Part shown: in pieces, positions 47,401 through 56,234 of the stretch
Layout of the letters: every line of letters starts with the position of its first letter
Numbering within the stretch: position 1 is the first letter of the stretch
From: Hofstenia miamia
Taxonomy: Eukaryota > Xenacoelomorpha > Acoela
Assembly: GCA_004352715.1 (NCBI GenBank)
Contig: SCFE01000023.1
Coordinates: forward strand, 1,808,101-1,872,100
Reading direction: 5' to 3'
DNA: 64,000 bases
Program-made: the position numbers and the translations under genes
Notes under the pieces: generated by a model
Databases searched by the model: none
Told to the model about the DNA's origin: nothing
The model's input: only the letters and a program-made list of their open reading frames with translations

Positions 47401-50400
47401 GAAGTGTCATTGGTAATACAGTATGTATAATACAAATTTTTTTTATTGTGTGTTTTTGTTAAGTTTGTGAGCTTAGGTGGTTTGGCGGCTGTCATCTACA
47501 CTGATGCTGTGCAGTGCTTAATAATGCTGGTTGGTGCTTGTATTCTCATGTTTACCAGTTTTCGTGAAATTGGTGGTTATAATCAACTGGAACGCAAATT
47601 CGGTTCTGCTATTCCATCAATAACGACCTCCAGTAGTGGGGTAGACTACTCATCTTGTGGTAATATTTTAGAAATTCTCTTACATTTATCTATTTCTATA
47701 TATAAACTCGTAGGGTGTTCTGGATCCGTTTTTGTACATTTCTTTATCCGTCCATAAATTTTTTATTCTTCTCGACATACAATTTTATACATAATTTCTG
47801 ATCATTGTTTTCATTGTTGGCTTGTATGACAGTCTGGCAATAAAATTTGCTTGCCTTTCGTCTGACACAGCCCAGCACTGTAATCATTCTAAAAATGAGG
47901 TAAAAAATCATTATAGTAAGCCACCTTTATGAAGTGAATACAGAAATGGGAGTGTCAAATTTAAAGAATTGGCGGTTGGCTTATTAGAAGACCATAAATT
48001 TTAATACAAAAACCTTTTCTAATATATATATGTAAGCAAGCACATGGTCATTTCTAAGTTAGTTAAATCGATATATAATTGGCAATGGTAATTAATTAAA
48101 ATGCGAAGGAAATTTCTCATGGTCTAAAAAGCACGTTTAAGAGAAAATTTCTGAAAATATTTTGTCTCAATTTTTACCAATATTTATTCAAACTAGCATT
48201 TAAGTGATGTAGTCTTGAATGTGAAAGTTTAAAATATTAAACATGCACCCCACTGAGATACAAATTTGAATTTATTTGATAATTGTATTTAAGAATGTAC
48301 TTGCAGTTCTGTCTCACTTCGTTCTTTGGATTTGGGTGCCTTCTTTTAAATATATAATCTATAGATACTGTGGTCAGCTGAATTGATTGGCAAATCATTT
48401 CAGATCCATTTCTATGTTTGAATTTCTCGATTAAATTTTTTCTAGGGGTTGAAAATTTTTTAAGCATTTGATATTTTATAGATAATAATAAATATAATTT
48501 AACTTAAGTCTAATATATAAAAGAATTACGTAAATTTTTTAGAAATTTTTCATGACAAGTGTTGTTTCAGTTTCACTTTTAGTTTTATATACTATCAAAT
48601 TTGGGAGATTAAACAGTCAAACTTGATAGTATTTGTTCTCAAGATTGGAAACAACCGGTTTTAACAATTGTAAGCTACTCGAAAGTTTTTATTTAAGTAT
48701 CGAGAGAGTTTATTCTCAAATGGCAACATTCTTTAACAAAACCACGCGCTATGCAAATGCAGCGTTTGCAATGTAAAACTAGCAATCAAGTAATATTCAT
48801 TTCATATATTCAATCAACCAAGACAGTCAAAATATATTACCTGCCTGTCAGCAACTTACTTATTTTTGTAATAATGCTTAGAAACACATGTTTCACTCAA
48901 TGCATTATTTTTTATGGTCCCTGTTTATACTTGTGTTAATAACTCACCAGCAAATACCCTAATACAAAGACGTGGTCACGGGGACTGGTCAGGGCTATAA
49001 GCTGTTTTCTGTGTCCATGCAACTGTTCGATTTACAAAAATGAATAAATCATATAAACGAATGAAATCATCAAACCTACATATGAAGGACTAGCTAAAAT
49101 CATAGAAAAGCATAGGTCTCTACCTGAGCTATTTTAGCCCCCTCCCAGATATTTGTAGCTGGACACGCCACTGCCCTAATAATGCGGAACCGGGACTGTT
49201 TCCCCAAATTTCTCCTTGCACGATCTCAAGACATTAGGAATTTTTCTATTAAATTCCCAAAAAATTTTCCTTTGTACAAAAAAAATTTGTTTGCTTTTTT
49301 AAACCAAAAAATAAAAAATCTGTAAAACAGAAGTTGATATTTGACTTTATTATATTATTTATTATTCAGTAAATAAATAACACTGATTCAAATAAGTCTT
49401 TCGCATACTAGTTACATTTATTCAAAAGCAGTGGGGTACGTGGGGAGGGGGGTGGACTTGGTGAAATGTCCCCCTCCCGTCGTCAGGTTCCAAATTTGAT
49501 TTTTAAAAAATTGAAAAATTTAAAATCTAGGATCGTGAAATGCATTTTTAGGGTCTATTTTCGCAATATTTTCAAAAATTGGGTAATGACGATGATGAAC
49601 CTCCCGTCAGAAAATCCTGCGTACGCCCCTGTTCAAAAGCAACAATTTTCTTTATTGTAACTAAGTTTCCTCAATTTTTTATACGTAGTGATTTCCGTGC
49701 TACCCTACATTGCACATTTGAAAAACCGTCATCTCTGTTTGGGAGGACTTTTGCAAATAGAACATTACTAACGTTCAATCACACTCTATTATGTTTTGTG
49801 CAACCATGTAGGGTTCAGACTTTCTATTCGCTCGCTCAGTCGTTTGTGTAAATATAGATTTCAAAGTTTCAACGACGGAAGCTTCAAACACAGTTTTGTC
49901 GTGCTATGTGTGCTTAACACCACAACTATATATCAAATATTCTAATGTACATTTGTTAGTTCCTTTATTGTAACGAATAAGAATATTTTTTTAAAATTCT
50001 CACCAATACAATTATTAATTTTTCTCTGCGTTTTTCGAATGATTAAAATTTCGGAGTTGTAATTTAAATACAAGGTCTCAGTTAAGATGTCTCTCAAATA
50101 ACAATCCGTCTTAAAAAATAATTCTGTTGGACAAATCTAACAAGCTAATGCAAATAATGAGGTTTTTATAATTTATTACTAAAAATGTGGAATTCTGTTA
50201 AATACAGGTTTAAAAAAATTGCCACAAAGTATTTGAAACATTTTTTTAGTTCTAAAATATTTTTTGCTTGATCTGTTTTCTACAAATGTCAAGTGCATAC
50301 CCTTCCTAAAAAATTTTCAGCAATTTTTATTGGTTACTGATTAATTGCGGAATTGTGATAAATTTGCATTAAGGATGGCGCAAACTATTAAATTATTTAA

Positions 50401-53400
50401 AATTTTTCCTAAACATTTATTAAATTTTGAAATGCTTACATTTTAAATATGTTTTGTATGATAAAATATTTCAATTACCTTATTACTTAGATAAGCTATT
50501 CGAAAAGCAAATTTTTACGTTGTATTGTATACAAAGCATTCATTTTGGAAAAATGCATTTTTAAACTTAAAAGTCAAAGCATACAATTTGGCTGACATAA
50601 CTTAAATTTACTTCTTTCTATATAATTGATTACAGAAATTAAAACTGTTATTTTAACTCTATTCATTTGCTCGAAATAAAATTTTAAAATTTGATTATCT
50701 ATCAGGGTGGATGTATTAAAAAAGTGAATCTCAAGAAATAACTTTGTTCAGGATGTTAGCGCTACCTGAGAATCTGGAACTGCATTGAAGTGTCTGGAAA
50801 TGCTGGTTTTTGTGTGTCAAATTCATTGTCTGGTCTATTCTTTTGATTGCAATTTTAATTTCATACGTATTTGAAGATGGCTGCTTCAACTATTGGCATG
50901 AAATTTCAGCCGTTCATATTTAAATATTNCTTTGTTCAGGATGTTAGCGCTACCTGAGAATCTGGAACTGCATTGAAGTGTCTGGAAATGCTGGTTTTTG
51001 TGTGTCAAATTCATTGTCTGGTCTAAATATTTAATTTATTTTTTTAGGCTTATTTTCTTGATAATATATCAAGAAGTGTCTATGTTACCTAGAAATATCA
51101 GCATAAAAACGAAAAATGGGGACTAAAGAAATTATATCCTAGTTTTAGAATGAATTCATGGTGTCATAGCAATTTAACGCGAGTTTACGTATGATATTTC
51201 GTACTAAGATTTTGTTTTTTAAAACAATGTAATATATTCCCAGTTCAGGCTTTTAGCATTTTTGTGTAAAGAATTTGTTTTGTTACGTAAAAAATTCATT
51301 TTTTAGATTTGGCCCTTTTTCGCCATTTGCGACACTGTGCATCGATTTGAAGTTCTTCCTAATTGGCATGCACCATTAACAAAAACAACCTGGATATTTG
51401 TTAAAAATTTATAATTATTGTCTACGTAACATTACTGCAAATTTTCTAATTCTGTATGTAAGAAATGTTTGATATTTTGGAAGTAAAACAGAAAATTGCG
51501 TGGCTAATTTTTAATGCATTCTTGTATGAATGCTAAAAGGAAAATCTTTCAGGCTTTTCGTTTATTACAAGTAGCCTGAAGAAATTCTAGAGCACAAATT
51601 TATGATTTTATTACAGGAGAATAATTTGATGTAAGGTTTTCAAATGTGTAAAATATTTCAATAATCATTTAAAAAGGCGTGTAATTTATTTAAAAATCAC
51701 TGGTTAAAATTGATTTCAAAATTTATTCTAACAAAGCCTATTATGTTGTGAACGTGGAATAAAAGTTGTAAAAACTGCTATCACACCTAGAACTAGAAAT
51801 CTACAGTAAATTTTCAATAATTATGAATGTTCTTTCCAAATGTTTCAAGTTTTATTGAGTTCTGTTACAAAATTGCAGATAGAAATTTTTTAATATTTTT
51901 TGCTTTTCAATTTTGAGTTTGGTGGGGAAGTTTTTTGCAATATTTCGAGAAGGATGCAATTTTTTTATTTATAGAAGTACAAAGTCGTGCCATGACGCTG
52001 TCTAAATGTAAGGTTACAGAAAAGTAGTACAACTGACTTGCACCTACGCAGAAATATACAAAATCGGCAAAAAAAATTCATCCAATGGGGTAATTTACGT
52101 TAATTTCAGCTTGGAATTTCCTGAAAATTTATAATTTAATGTGTGCGGACACCATATTACTGCTAGGAAATTGATAGGTTGAAATGCGCTTACACACACT
52201 GTCAATGTTAGTAATGCGTTATGTTATTTACCGCTATTTTATGAACTATATTCAATAACAAATTCGCATCATAAATATTTGAAATGAGTTATATTAACGT
52301 TTGTTGTCGTCAGCTTCCCCTCCTGAGGATGCAATGGCTCTGTTCCGCGATCCCTATGCAAGTTCAGGAGTGCCGTGGCCTGCTATTTTTACTGGTGCTG
52401 TCATTAATTCCATTTGGTATTGGTGCACTGAACAAGTCATTGTTCAGCGCACTTTGGCCGCTAAGAACATGGTTAACGCGAAGGGCGGAGTTCTCTTAGC
52501 GGGTTGGCTAAAAATGCTTCCTTTGTTCTTGATCATTATGCCAGGTAACATTTCCTATTTATGCTTCAGTTTTTCGCCACGTGGTACATCCAGCTTGTCA
52601 ACGAGCCGACATTTTTAAACTCCGCTCGTTTTACTTTTGAGTATTTTCGGCTCGTCTCGGCTCGGCTCGCCACATAGAACCGTTCAATGAGGCTCGTTTT
52701 AGCTCGATATTTTTTCGAAAAAATACTGCATTCTCAGAAATTTTTAAATAGCTCTTCCTAATTATTTAATAAACATTTTAGAATTTGATTATTAAAAAGT
52801 ATATTGAATAAAAAATAAGAAAAATCTGCATAAGCCAATTGAAAAGCAGAACTATAAATTGGCTCGTCTTAATAAAGGCTCGTTTTGGGCTCGTTGTATA
52901 TCAATAGCCTCTGCTAAAGCTCGGCTCGGCTCGGCTCGTTAGAAGCTCGGCTCGTTGACAAGTCTGGTTACATCCCTTATCTTATTATTTTAAGATTTGT
53001 GTTCCATTTTCAAGCTGAGGCTTCAGTCATGAGTGAAACTATTTTATCTCCAAGTATTATTTTTAAAATATTAGATGAAAGCCTACATCATATCTGTGAA
53101 ACTTCCAATATAAATATATTTCCTATTTAGGAATGGTAAGTCGAATTTTGTATACGGATGATGTCGCATGTGTTGTACCCGAGGAATGCAAGAAGATATG
53201 CGATAATCGCAATGGATGTACTAATATTGCTTATGCTAAATTGGTTAGTGAGCTACTTCCTGCTGGTTTGCGTGGATTGATGCTTGCAGTAATGTTATCA
53301 GGTATATATCTTCATCCCCAATTCTATCACAAGCATTTCAATATTTTTTTAGCTTTAATGAGTTCTTTGACGTCTGTTTTCAACAGTGCAGCCACAGTGT

Positions 53401-54220
53401 TTACTATTGATATTTACAAACTTTTTCGTCCGAAGGGCAGTGAACGTGAATATATGATAGTTGGAAGAATATTTGTGCTGGTTTTGGTTGTATTGTCCAT
53501 CGCCTGGATTCCTATTTTGCAGGTTTTTCTTAGCTTTCGTCTATATCTTCATACTTATTCTATTAAAATCTCTTCAGAAAATGCATGCCATTTTTTAAAA
53601 TGCTTACTAATGCTGATGACGTATGCTTTCTAACTAGAGCTCGACGTGGTATACGCCGGCGGCGCCGCCGGTGAATTTATTATCGGCGTCGGGCTCTATT
53701 TGTAACTAAATGTCTATTTTTGTGATTCCAACTCCAAGGTGCAAAGTGAGTTCGATGGTGCCATATCATATTTCTTATAATCATGTAAGCAAAACGGCGA
53801 CCAATAACTGGACTTCCAACGCCTCTAAAAAAAGTTAGTTATGCTGCATAAATGATACTTTTTTAACTTTAGGCTTGGAATCACATAAACATTAAGTATG
53901 TCGCAATAGTTTGTGTTTGGAATTTGCATATCTGTAATTTCTGTAGTAGCGTCTTGTGTTACTACTACAATAATTTTGATGCAAATATAAGTGTAATCCT
54001 TTCCAAAGAAGGTACCTATATAATACACTCAGTGCTCACCTGAATTTTTGCAGTTTTTTTCTTTATTTATTTGAAGTCAAATCATGGTCATACATATTGA
54101 TTTAGCTTGCACAAAATGCTCAGATTTTCGATTACCTGCAAAACGTGCAGTCGTCTTTCGCACCTGGAATCGCTGCTGCATTTATTCTTGGTATAGCTTG
54201 GGGGCGTGTCACAGAACTTG
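35261..54220 (+). CDS. SLC5-family sodium/solute symporter, copy B (exons 1-8, C-terminus missing)
   Basis: Coding exons 35262-35389, 39483-39624, 42119-42371, 47477-47659, 52314-52544, 53131-53301, 53353-53522 and 54106-54220 join in phase to about 464 codons. SGLT/SMIT proteins are usually about 650-720 residues, so roughly the last 200 (final helices) are missing. Motifs in order: [101 protein letters not shown] and IFDYLQ. Residues matching the SGLT1 sugar and Na2 sites (N78, H83, E102, Y290, W291, K321, F453, Q457 by remembered alignment) are retained, so a working Na+-coupled transporter is plausible. Substrate (glucose, myo-inositol or other) cannot be decided. Confidence 0.88.
35262..35389 (+). 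CDS. SLC5 copy B, coding exon 1
   Basis: Same sequence as 19321-19448, with the same splice-acceptor-like TTTTTAG just before the ATG and the same GTGCGT donor. Confidence 0.8.
35390..39482. other. SLC5 copy B intron 1
   Basis: 4093 bp, 52 bp shorter than in copy A. No gene is supported. The minus-strand frame 38377-38057 (106 codons) is open only in this copy and has no recognised motif. The degraded hAT-like frames recur at 36898-37439. Confidence 0.5.
35419..35459. repeat. (ATT)n microsatellite, copy B
   Basis: Same unit number as the copy at 19478-19518. Equal length in a fast-evolving repeat argues for very recent divergence or a shared read origin. Confidence 0.95.
39483..39624 (+). 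CDS. SLC5 copy B, coding exon 2
   Basis: Identical to 23594-23735, encoding [18 protein letters not shown] and the following helix. Acceptor TTTTTTAG, donor GTAAAC. Confidence 0.9.
39865..40065 (+). pseudogene. hAT transposase C-terminal fragment (copy B)
   Basis: Same hATC-like frame as 23976-24176 ([14 protein letters not shown], then [10 protein letters not shown]), intron 2. Confidence 0.55.
40143..40369. mobile_element. piggyBac-like MITE with TTAA target sites (copy B)
   Basis: Offset +15889 duplicate of 24254-24480: TTAACCTGTTAG at the left, TAACAGGTTAA at the right, and the same two ACATCATATGATGT palindromes. Confidence 0.7.
40370..40809. repeat. Repeated intron 2 segment (copy B)
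   Basis: Duplicate of 24481-24920 and reverse-complement relative of 15119-15900. Confidence 0.6.
41501..41969 (+). pseudogene. Tc1/mariner transposase pseudogene (copy B, 203-bp deletion)
   Basis: Same left terminus and first helix-turn-helix as copy A (frame from 41706). The segment corresponding to about 25965-26168 is missing, so KVEKKKR runs directly into out-of-frame sequence. The offset change from 15889 to 15686 measures a 203-bp net deletion, with short homology around GAAGCGAATGCCA at the breakpoint. Second HTH and catalytic part are absent. Confidence 0.7.
42119..42371 (+). CDS. SLC5 copy B, coding exon 3
   Basis: Encodes the same residues as 26433-26685; the differences seen (TTC/TTT, TTT/TTC, GAC/GAT codons) are synonymous. 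Donor GTTTTT. Confidence 0.9.
43150..43281 (-). pseudogene. hAT-like transposase fragment (copy B intron 3)
   Basis: Counterpart of 27423-27608 with the [14 protein letters not shown] and HTIQL strings. A deletion after position 43157 removes the VKQYQ-containing end. Confidence 0.5.
43607..43834. other. Internal gap of 228 n
   Basis: A gap of non-standard length, so probably an estimated size. To its left the sequence matches copy A up to about 27933; to its right is piggyBac sequence absent from copy A. The third catalytic region of the transposase would fall here. Confidence 0.98.
43835..45245 (-). pseudogene. piggyBac transposon, N-terminal and central transposase plus right terminus
   Basis: Minus-strand frames in order from 45245. 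The terminus is TTAA (45242-45245) followed by ACTCGAACGGCACCTTGGGG and TTTTGACCCC, classic for the group. Then comes an acidic N-terminal region (about 44880-44780, mostly Asp/Glu codons); [20 protein letters not shown] and [13 protein letters not shown] (44561-44250); [13 protein letters not shown] and [16 protein letters not shown] (44316-44092); and [22 protein letters not shown] and [11 protein letters not shown] (44071-43835). TTDNFF holds the second catalytic aspartate. At the first (usually CDS after IKxxxxC) the sequence reads CVEN, so that Asp is lost, and about 70 residues between the two are missing. Frameshifts confirm an inactive copy. A second inward terminus-like motif (GGCACCTTATGG, TTTTTTGACCA) lies at 45030-45056. 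Confidence 0.8.
45246..45833. other. Spacer between piggyBac and LINE pieces
   Basis: AT-rich sequence present only in copy B. No coding motif seen; it probably contains the 3' region of the LINE to its right. Confidence 0.4.
45834..46784 (-). pseudogene. LINE family C reverse transcriptase fragment
   Basis: The minus strand, right to left, gives [18 protein letters not shown] and LDPQQFG (finger blocks, about 46700-46570). Next are [20 protein letters not shown] with YVINWILSL (motif A and palm, 46540-46292), a decayed FTGK in place of the PQG block, [16 protein letters not shown] (catalytic YVDD, about 46230) and [10 protein letters not shown]. Last comes [16 protein letters not shown] (LGVxxDxxLKW, 46076-45834). 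Several frameshifts occur. It differs from families A and B. Absent from copy A; followed by a single n at 46785. Confidence 0.75.
46850..47060 (-). pseudogene. piggyBac C-terminal Cys-rich fragment (copy B)
   Basis: Duplicate of the 28140-28358 fragment, beginning after the n at 46785. It lies upstream (in minus-strand reading order) of the N-terminal piece at 43835-45245, so the two do not form one collinear element. Confidence 0.45.
47477..47659 (+). CDS. SLC5 copy B, coding exon 4
   Basis: Encodes the same protein as 28770-28952; the differences noted (ACC/ACT, CTA/TTA, TTA/CTG, GGG/GGT) are all synonymous. Donor GTAATA. Intron 4 then runs 47660-52313 to exon 5. Confidence 0.92.
48965..49173. 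mobile_element. hAT-like MITE with 8-bp target duplication (copy B)
   Basis: Offset +18708 duplicate of 30257-30465, flanked by CCCTAATA on both sides. Confidence 0.75.
49429..49631. mobile_element. hAT-like MITE with perfect 8-bp target duplication (copy B)
   Basis: Offset +18708 duplicate of 30721-30923, flanked by TTCAAAAG on both sides. Confidence 0.85.
50423..51567. other. Segment absent from the inverted contig (candidate insertion)
   Basis: TTTATTA occurs at 50416-50422 and 51561-51567. The inverted contig 12956-14118 has a single copy (as TAATAAA at 13477-13483) with the outer flanks joined. The segment is about 1.15 kb as assembled, less if the duplication around the n at 50929 is an artefact. 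No coding frame and no terminal inverted repeat are visible. Confidence 0.6.
50742..51027. repeat. About 95-bp direct duplication around a single n
   Basis: The block beginning CTTTGTTCAGGATGTTAGCG is present before (about 50742-50838) and directly after (50930-51026) the n at 50929, an unmerged-overlap signature. Copy A ends at 32184, equivalent to 50891, close to the same spot. Confidence 0.85.
51568..52313. other. 3' end of SLC5 intron 4
   Basis: No gene. 51568-52087 matches the reverse complement of 12956-13480. It ends with acceptor TCGTCAG at 52307-52313. Confidence 0.6.
52314..52544 (+). CDS. SLC5 coding exon 5
   Basis: Acceptor GTCGTCAG, donor CCAG|GTAACA. Encodes [20 protein letters not shown], then [18 protein letters not shown] and [19 protein letters not shown]. 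Contains the equivalents of SGLT1 T287 (here Ser), Y290, W291 and K321, which line the sugar site and inner gate. Present once in the window. Confidence 0.95.
52592..52967. mobile_element. hAT-like MITE in SLC5 intron 5
   Basis: A 376-bp element with inverted ends CTTGTCAACGAGCCGA (from 52594) and GGCTCGTTGACAAG (to 52962), flanked by GTACATCC (52584-52591) and TTACATCC (52968-52975), an 8-bp target duplication with one mismatch. GCTCG/GGCTCG motifs cluster in both subterminal regions in opposite orientation, as expected for transposase-binding subterminal repeats. It makes up about two thirds of the 586-bp intron. Confidence 0.8.
53131..53301 (+). CDS. SLC5 coding exon 6
   Basis: Acceptor CTATTTAG, then [40 protein letters not shown] and [14 protein letters not shown]. 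Donor TCAG|GTATAT, phase 1. The cysteine pattern CxxxC...GC fits the SGLT extracellular loop (GCTNIAY). Confidence 0.95.
53302..53352. other. 51-bp intron, in frame and stop-free
   Basis: GTATAT donor and TTTTTTTAG acceptor. Removing it joins AVMLS to [13 protein letters not shown], the conserved order in SLC5. Its length is a multiple of three with no stop, so a continuous open frame runs through it and a simple ORF caller would merge exons 6 and 7. Confidence 0.9.
53353..53522 (+). CDS. SLC5 coding exon 7
   Basis: Encodes [40 protein letters not shown] and [10 protein letters not shown]-type sequence (here [10 protein letters not shown]). It carries the serines of the conserved Na2 site (SSLTS). 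Donor CAG|GTTTTT in phase 0. Confidence 0.95.
53635..53698. repeat. 64-bp GC-rich foldback in SLC5 intron 7
   Basis: Ends TAGAGCTCGACG and CGTCGGGCTCTA are inverted repeats. Inside is the perfect 16-bp palindrome CCGGCGGCGCCGCCGG (53656-53671), striking in an AT-rich intron. It looks like a tiny internally deleted DNA transposon. Flanks TCTAAC and TGTAAC are only loosely similar. Confidence 0.6.
54106..54220 (+). CDS. SLC5 coding exon 8
   Basis: Acceptor GATTTAG, donor GTAAGA, phase 1. Encodes [20 protein letters not shown] and then [19 protein letters not shown]. The FDYLQ motif contains the equivalents of SGLT1 F453 and Q457. The next expected exon (beginning GAFWG-like) was not found. Confidence 0.92.
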
Positions 54221-55234
54221 GTAAGACTTACTCTGTTTATTAGCATTTAAATGTAGTTTTGTAAATAATTATATATTCTGTTTAAAGTAGAGACGGTATT
54301 TTGGGGAACTGTATAAACGAGATTAGTAATAGTATCAGATGGTATACATACCATTTAGCTTGTAAGAATACTTTTTAAGGAACGCCTGTAGAATTCAACG
54401 TGATTTTAAAAGATTGATTTAACTTTGCTGTACATGTAAAGTATTGATATAAGAAGAGGAATGTCATTCAAACTTTCAGACTTCATATGAAGTTCAGTGT
54501 TCTGTAGCCTTTCTCTTAAAACGATGTGATGTGCTAATAACTACGTATAATTTATTTCTTTGCGTAATTGTTTTTCTCAAAACTGTAGTGCTTTAATCGA
54601 ATCTCTTAATAAAGTTAATGGCCCTAAGACTATGAGCACGCCCTAGGCGGGCAACCAAGCATTTAGCTAATGGTAATTTAAATATATCCTCAGCGTATTT
54701 CTTTAACCGTTTTGCTAATGCCTGTAACTTGCATGAGTGACTACATCGAATATTATTAATTACATAAGTTTTGAAATGAATTTTCATTATACATGTAATT
54801 ACATGATAATTACTCTAGCAAGGCATTGTCCAGTGACTATGGTAACACTATTTATATTCAGAACCTGGATTTATGTGATTTCACGCATATTGGACCTGAA
54901 TTTATTTTGCGCTTTTTTTGTTCTTATTGGGGCATTCTACTACTGTCTATACAATGACCTCTTGTCCTTGTGTATATAATTTCTTCAAACACACCCAGTA
55001 TTCCATCATTTAATTACATAATAATGCAAAGCGTCGTATATCTATGATTAGATTGCTTAATTTAGATAAAGAGAGGTAATAATTTTTACACTTTTGCATG
55101 CTGCTGTTACTATTGCTGTAACTTACCATGTCAATGTTTCATCTTTAGTTTTATTCTTTAAACTACTATATTGCATATTAGTTGTTACCAGTAATGCAGT
55201 CCTAAAGGCGGTAGACTGCTGTCAGTGGCGTACG
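54221..55234. other. Sequence downstream of SLC5 exon 8, no gene recognised
   Basis: AT-rich. The contig ends with CAGTGGCGTACG at 55223-55234, a motif typical of hAT termini, suggesting the assembly broke inside a repeat. Confidence 0.5.
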
Positions 55235-56234
55235 NNNNNNNNNNNNNNNNNNNNNNNNNNNNNNNNNNNNNNNNNNNNNNNNNNNNNNNNNNNNNNNNNN
55301 NNNNNNNNNNNNNNNNNNNNNNNNNNNNNNNNNNNNNNNNNNNNNNNNNNNNNNNNNNNNNNNNNNNNNNNNNNNNNNNNNNNNNNNNNNNNNNNNNNNN
55401 NNNNNNNNNNNNNNNNNNNNNNNNNNNNNNNNNNNNNNNNNNNNNNNNNNNNNNNNNNNNNNNNNNNNNNNNNNNNNNNNNNNNNNNNNNNNNNNNNNNN
55501 NNNNNNNNNNNNNNNNNNNNNNNNNNNNNNNNNNNNNNNNNNNNNNNNNNNNNNNNNNNNNNNNNNNNNNNNNNNNNNNNNNNNNNNNNNNNNNNNNNNN
55601 NNNNNNNNNNNNNNNNNNNNNNNNNNNNNNNNNNNNNNNNNNNNNNNNNNNNNNNNNNNNNNNNNNNNNNNNNNNNNNNNNNNNNNNNNNNNNNNNNNNN
55701 NNNNNNNNNNNNNNNNNNNNNNNNNNNNNNNNNNNNNNNNNNNNNNNNNNNNNNNNNNNNNNNNNNNNNNNNNNNNNNNNNNNNNNNNNNNNNNNNNNNN
55801 NNNNNNNNNNNNNNNNNNNNNNNNNNNNNNNNNNNNNNNNNNNNNNNNNNNNNNNNNNNNNNNNNNNNNNNNNNNNNNNNNNNNNNNNNNNNNNNNNNNN
55901 NNNNNNNNNNNNNNNNNNNNNNNNNNNNNNNNNNNNNNNNNNNNNNNNNNNNNNNNNNNNNNNNNNNNNNNNNNNNNNNNNNNNNNNNNNNNNNNNNNNN
56001 NNNNNNNNNNNNNNNNNNNNNNNNNNNNNNNNNNNNNNNNNNNNNNNNNNNNNNNNNNNNNNNNNNNNNNNNNNNNNNNNNNNNNNNNNNNNNNNNNNNN
56101 NNNNNNNNNNNNNNNNNNNNNNNNNNNNNNNNNNNNNNNNNNNNNNNNNNNNNNNNNNNNNNNNNNNNNNNNNNNNNNNNNNNNNNNNNNNNNNNNNNNN
56201 NNNNNNNNNNNNNNNNNNNNNNNNNNNNNNNNNN
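55235..56234. other. Assembly gap, exactly 1000 n
   Basis: Placeholder gap. The missing SLC5 3' exons could lie here or be lost with it. Confidence 0.98.

Noticed and set aside
54593-54787. Minus-strand frame with LQALAKRLKKYAEDIF, considered as a LINE linker
   Set aside because: Resemblance is limited to a basic amphipathic string; no neighbouring reverse transcriptase blocks.
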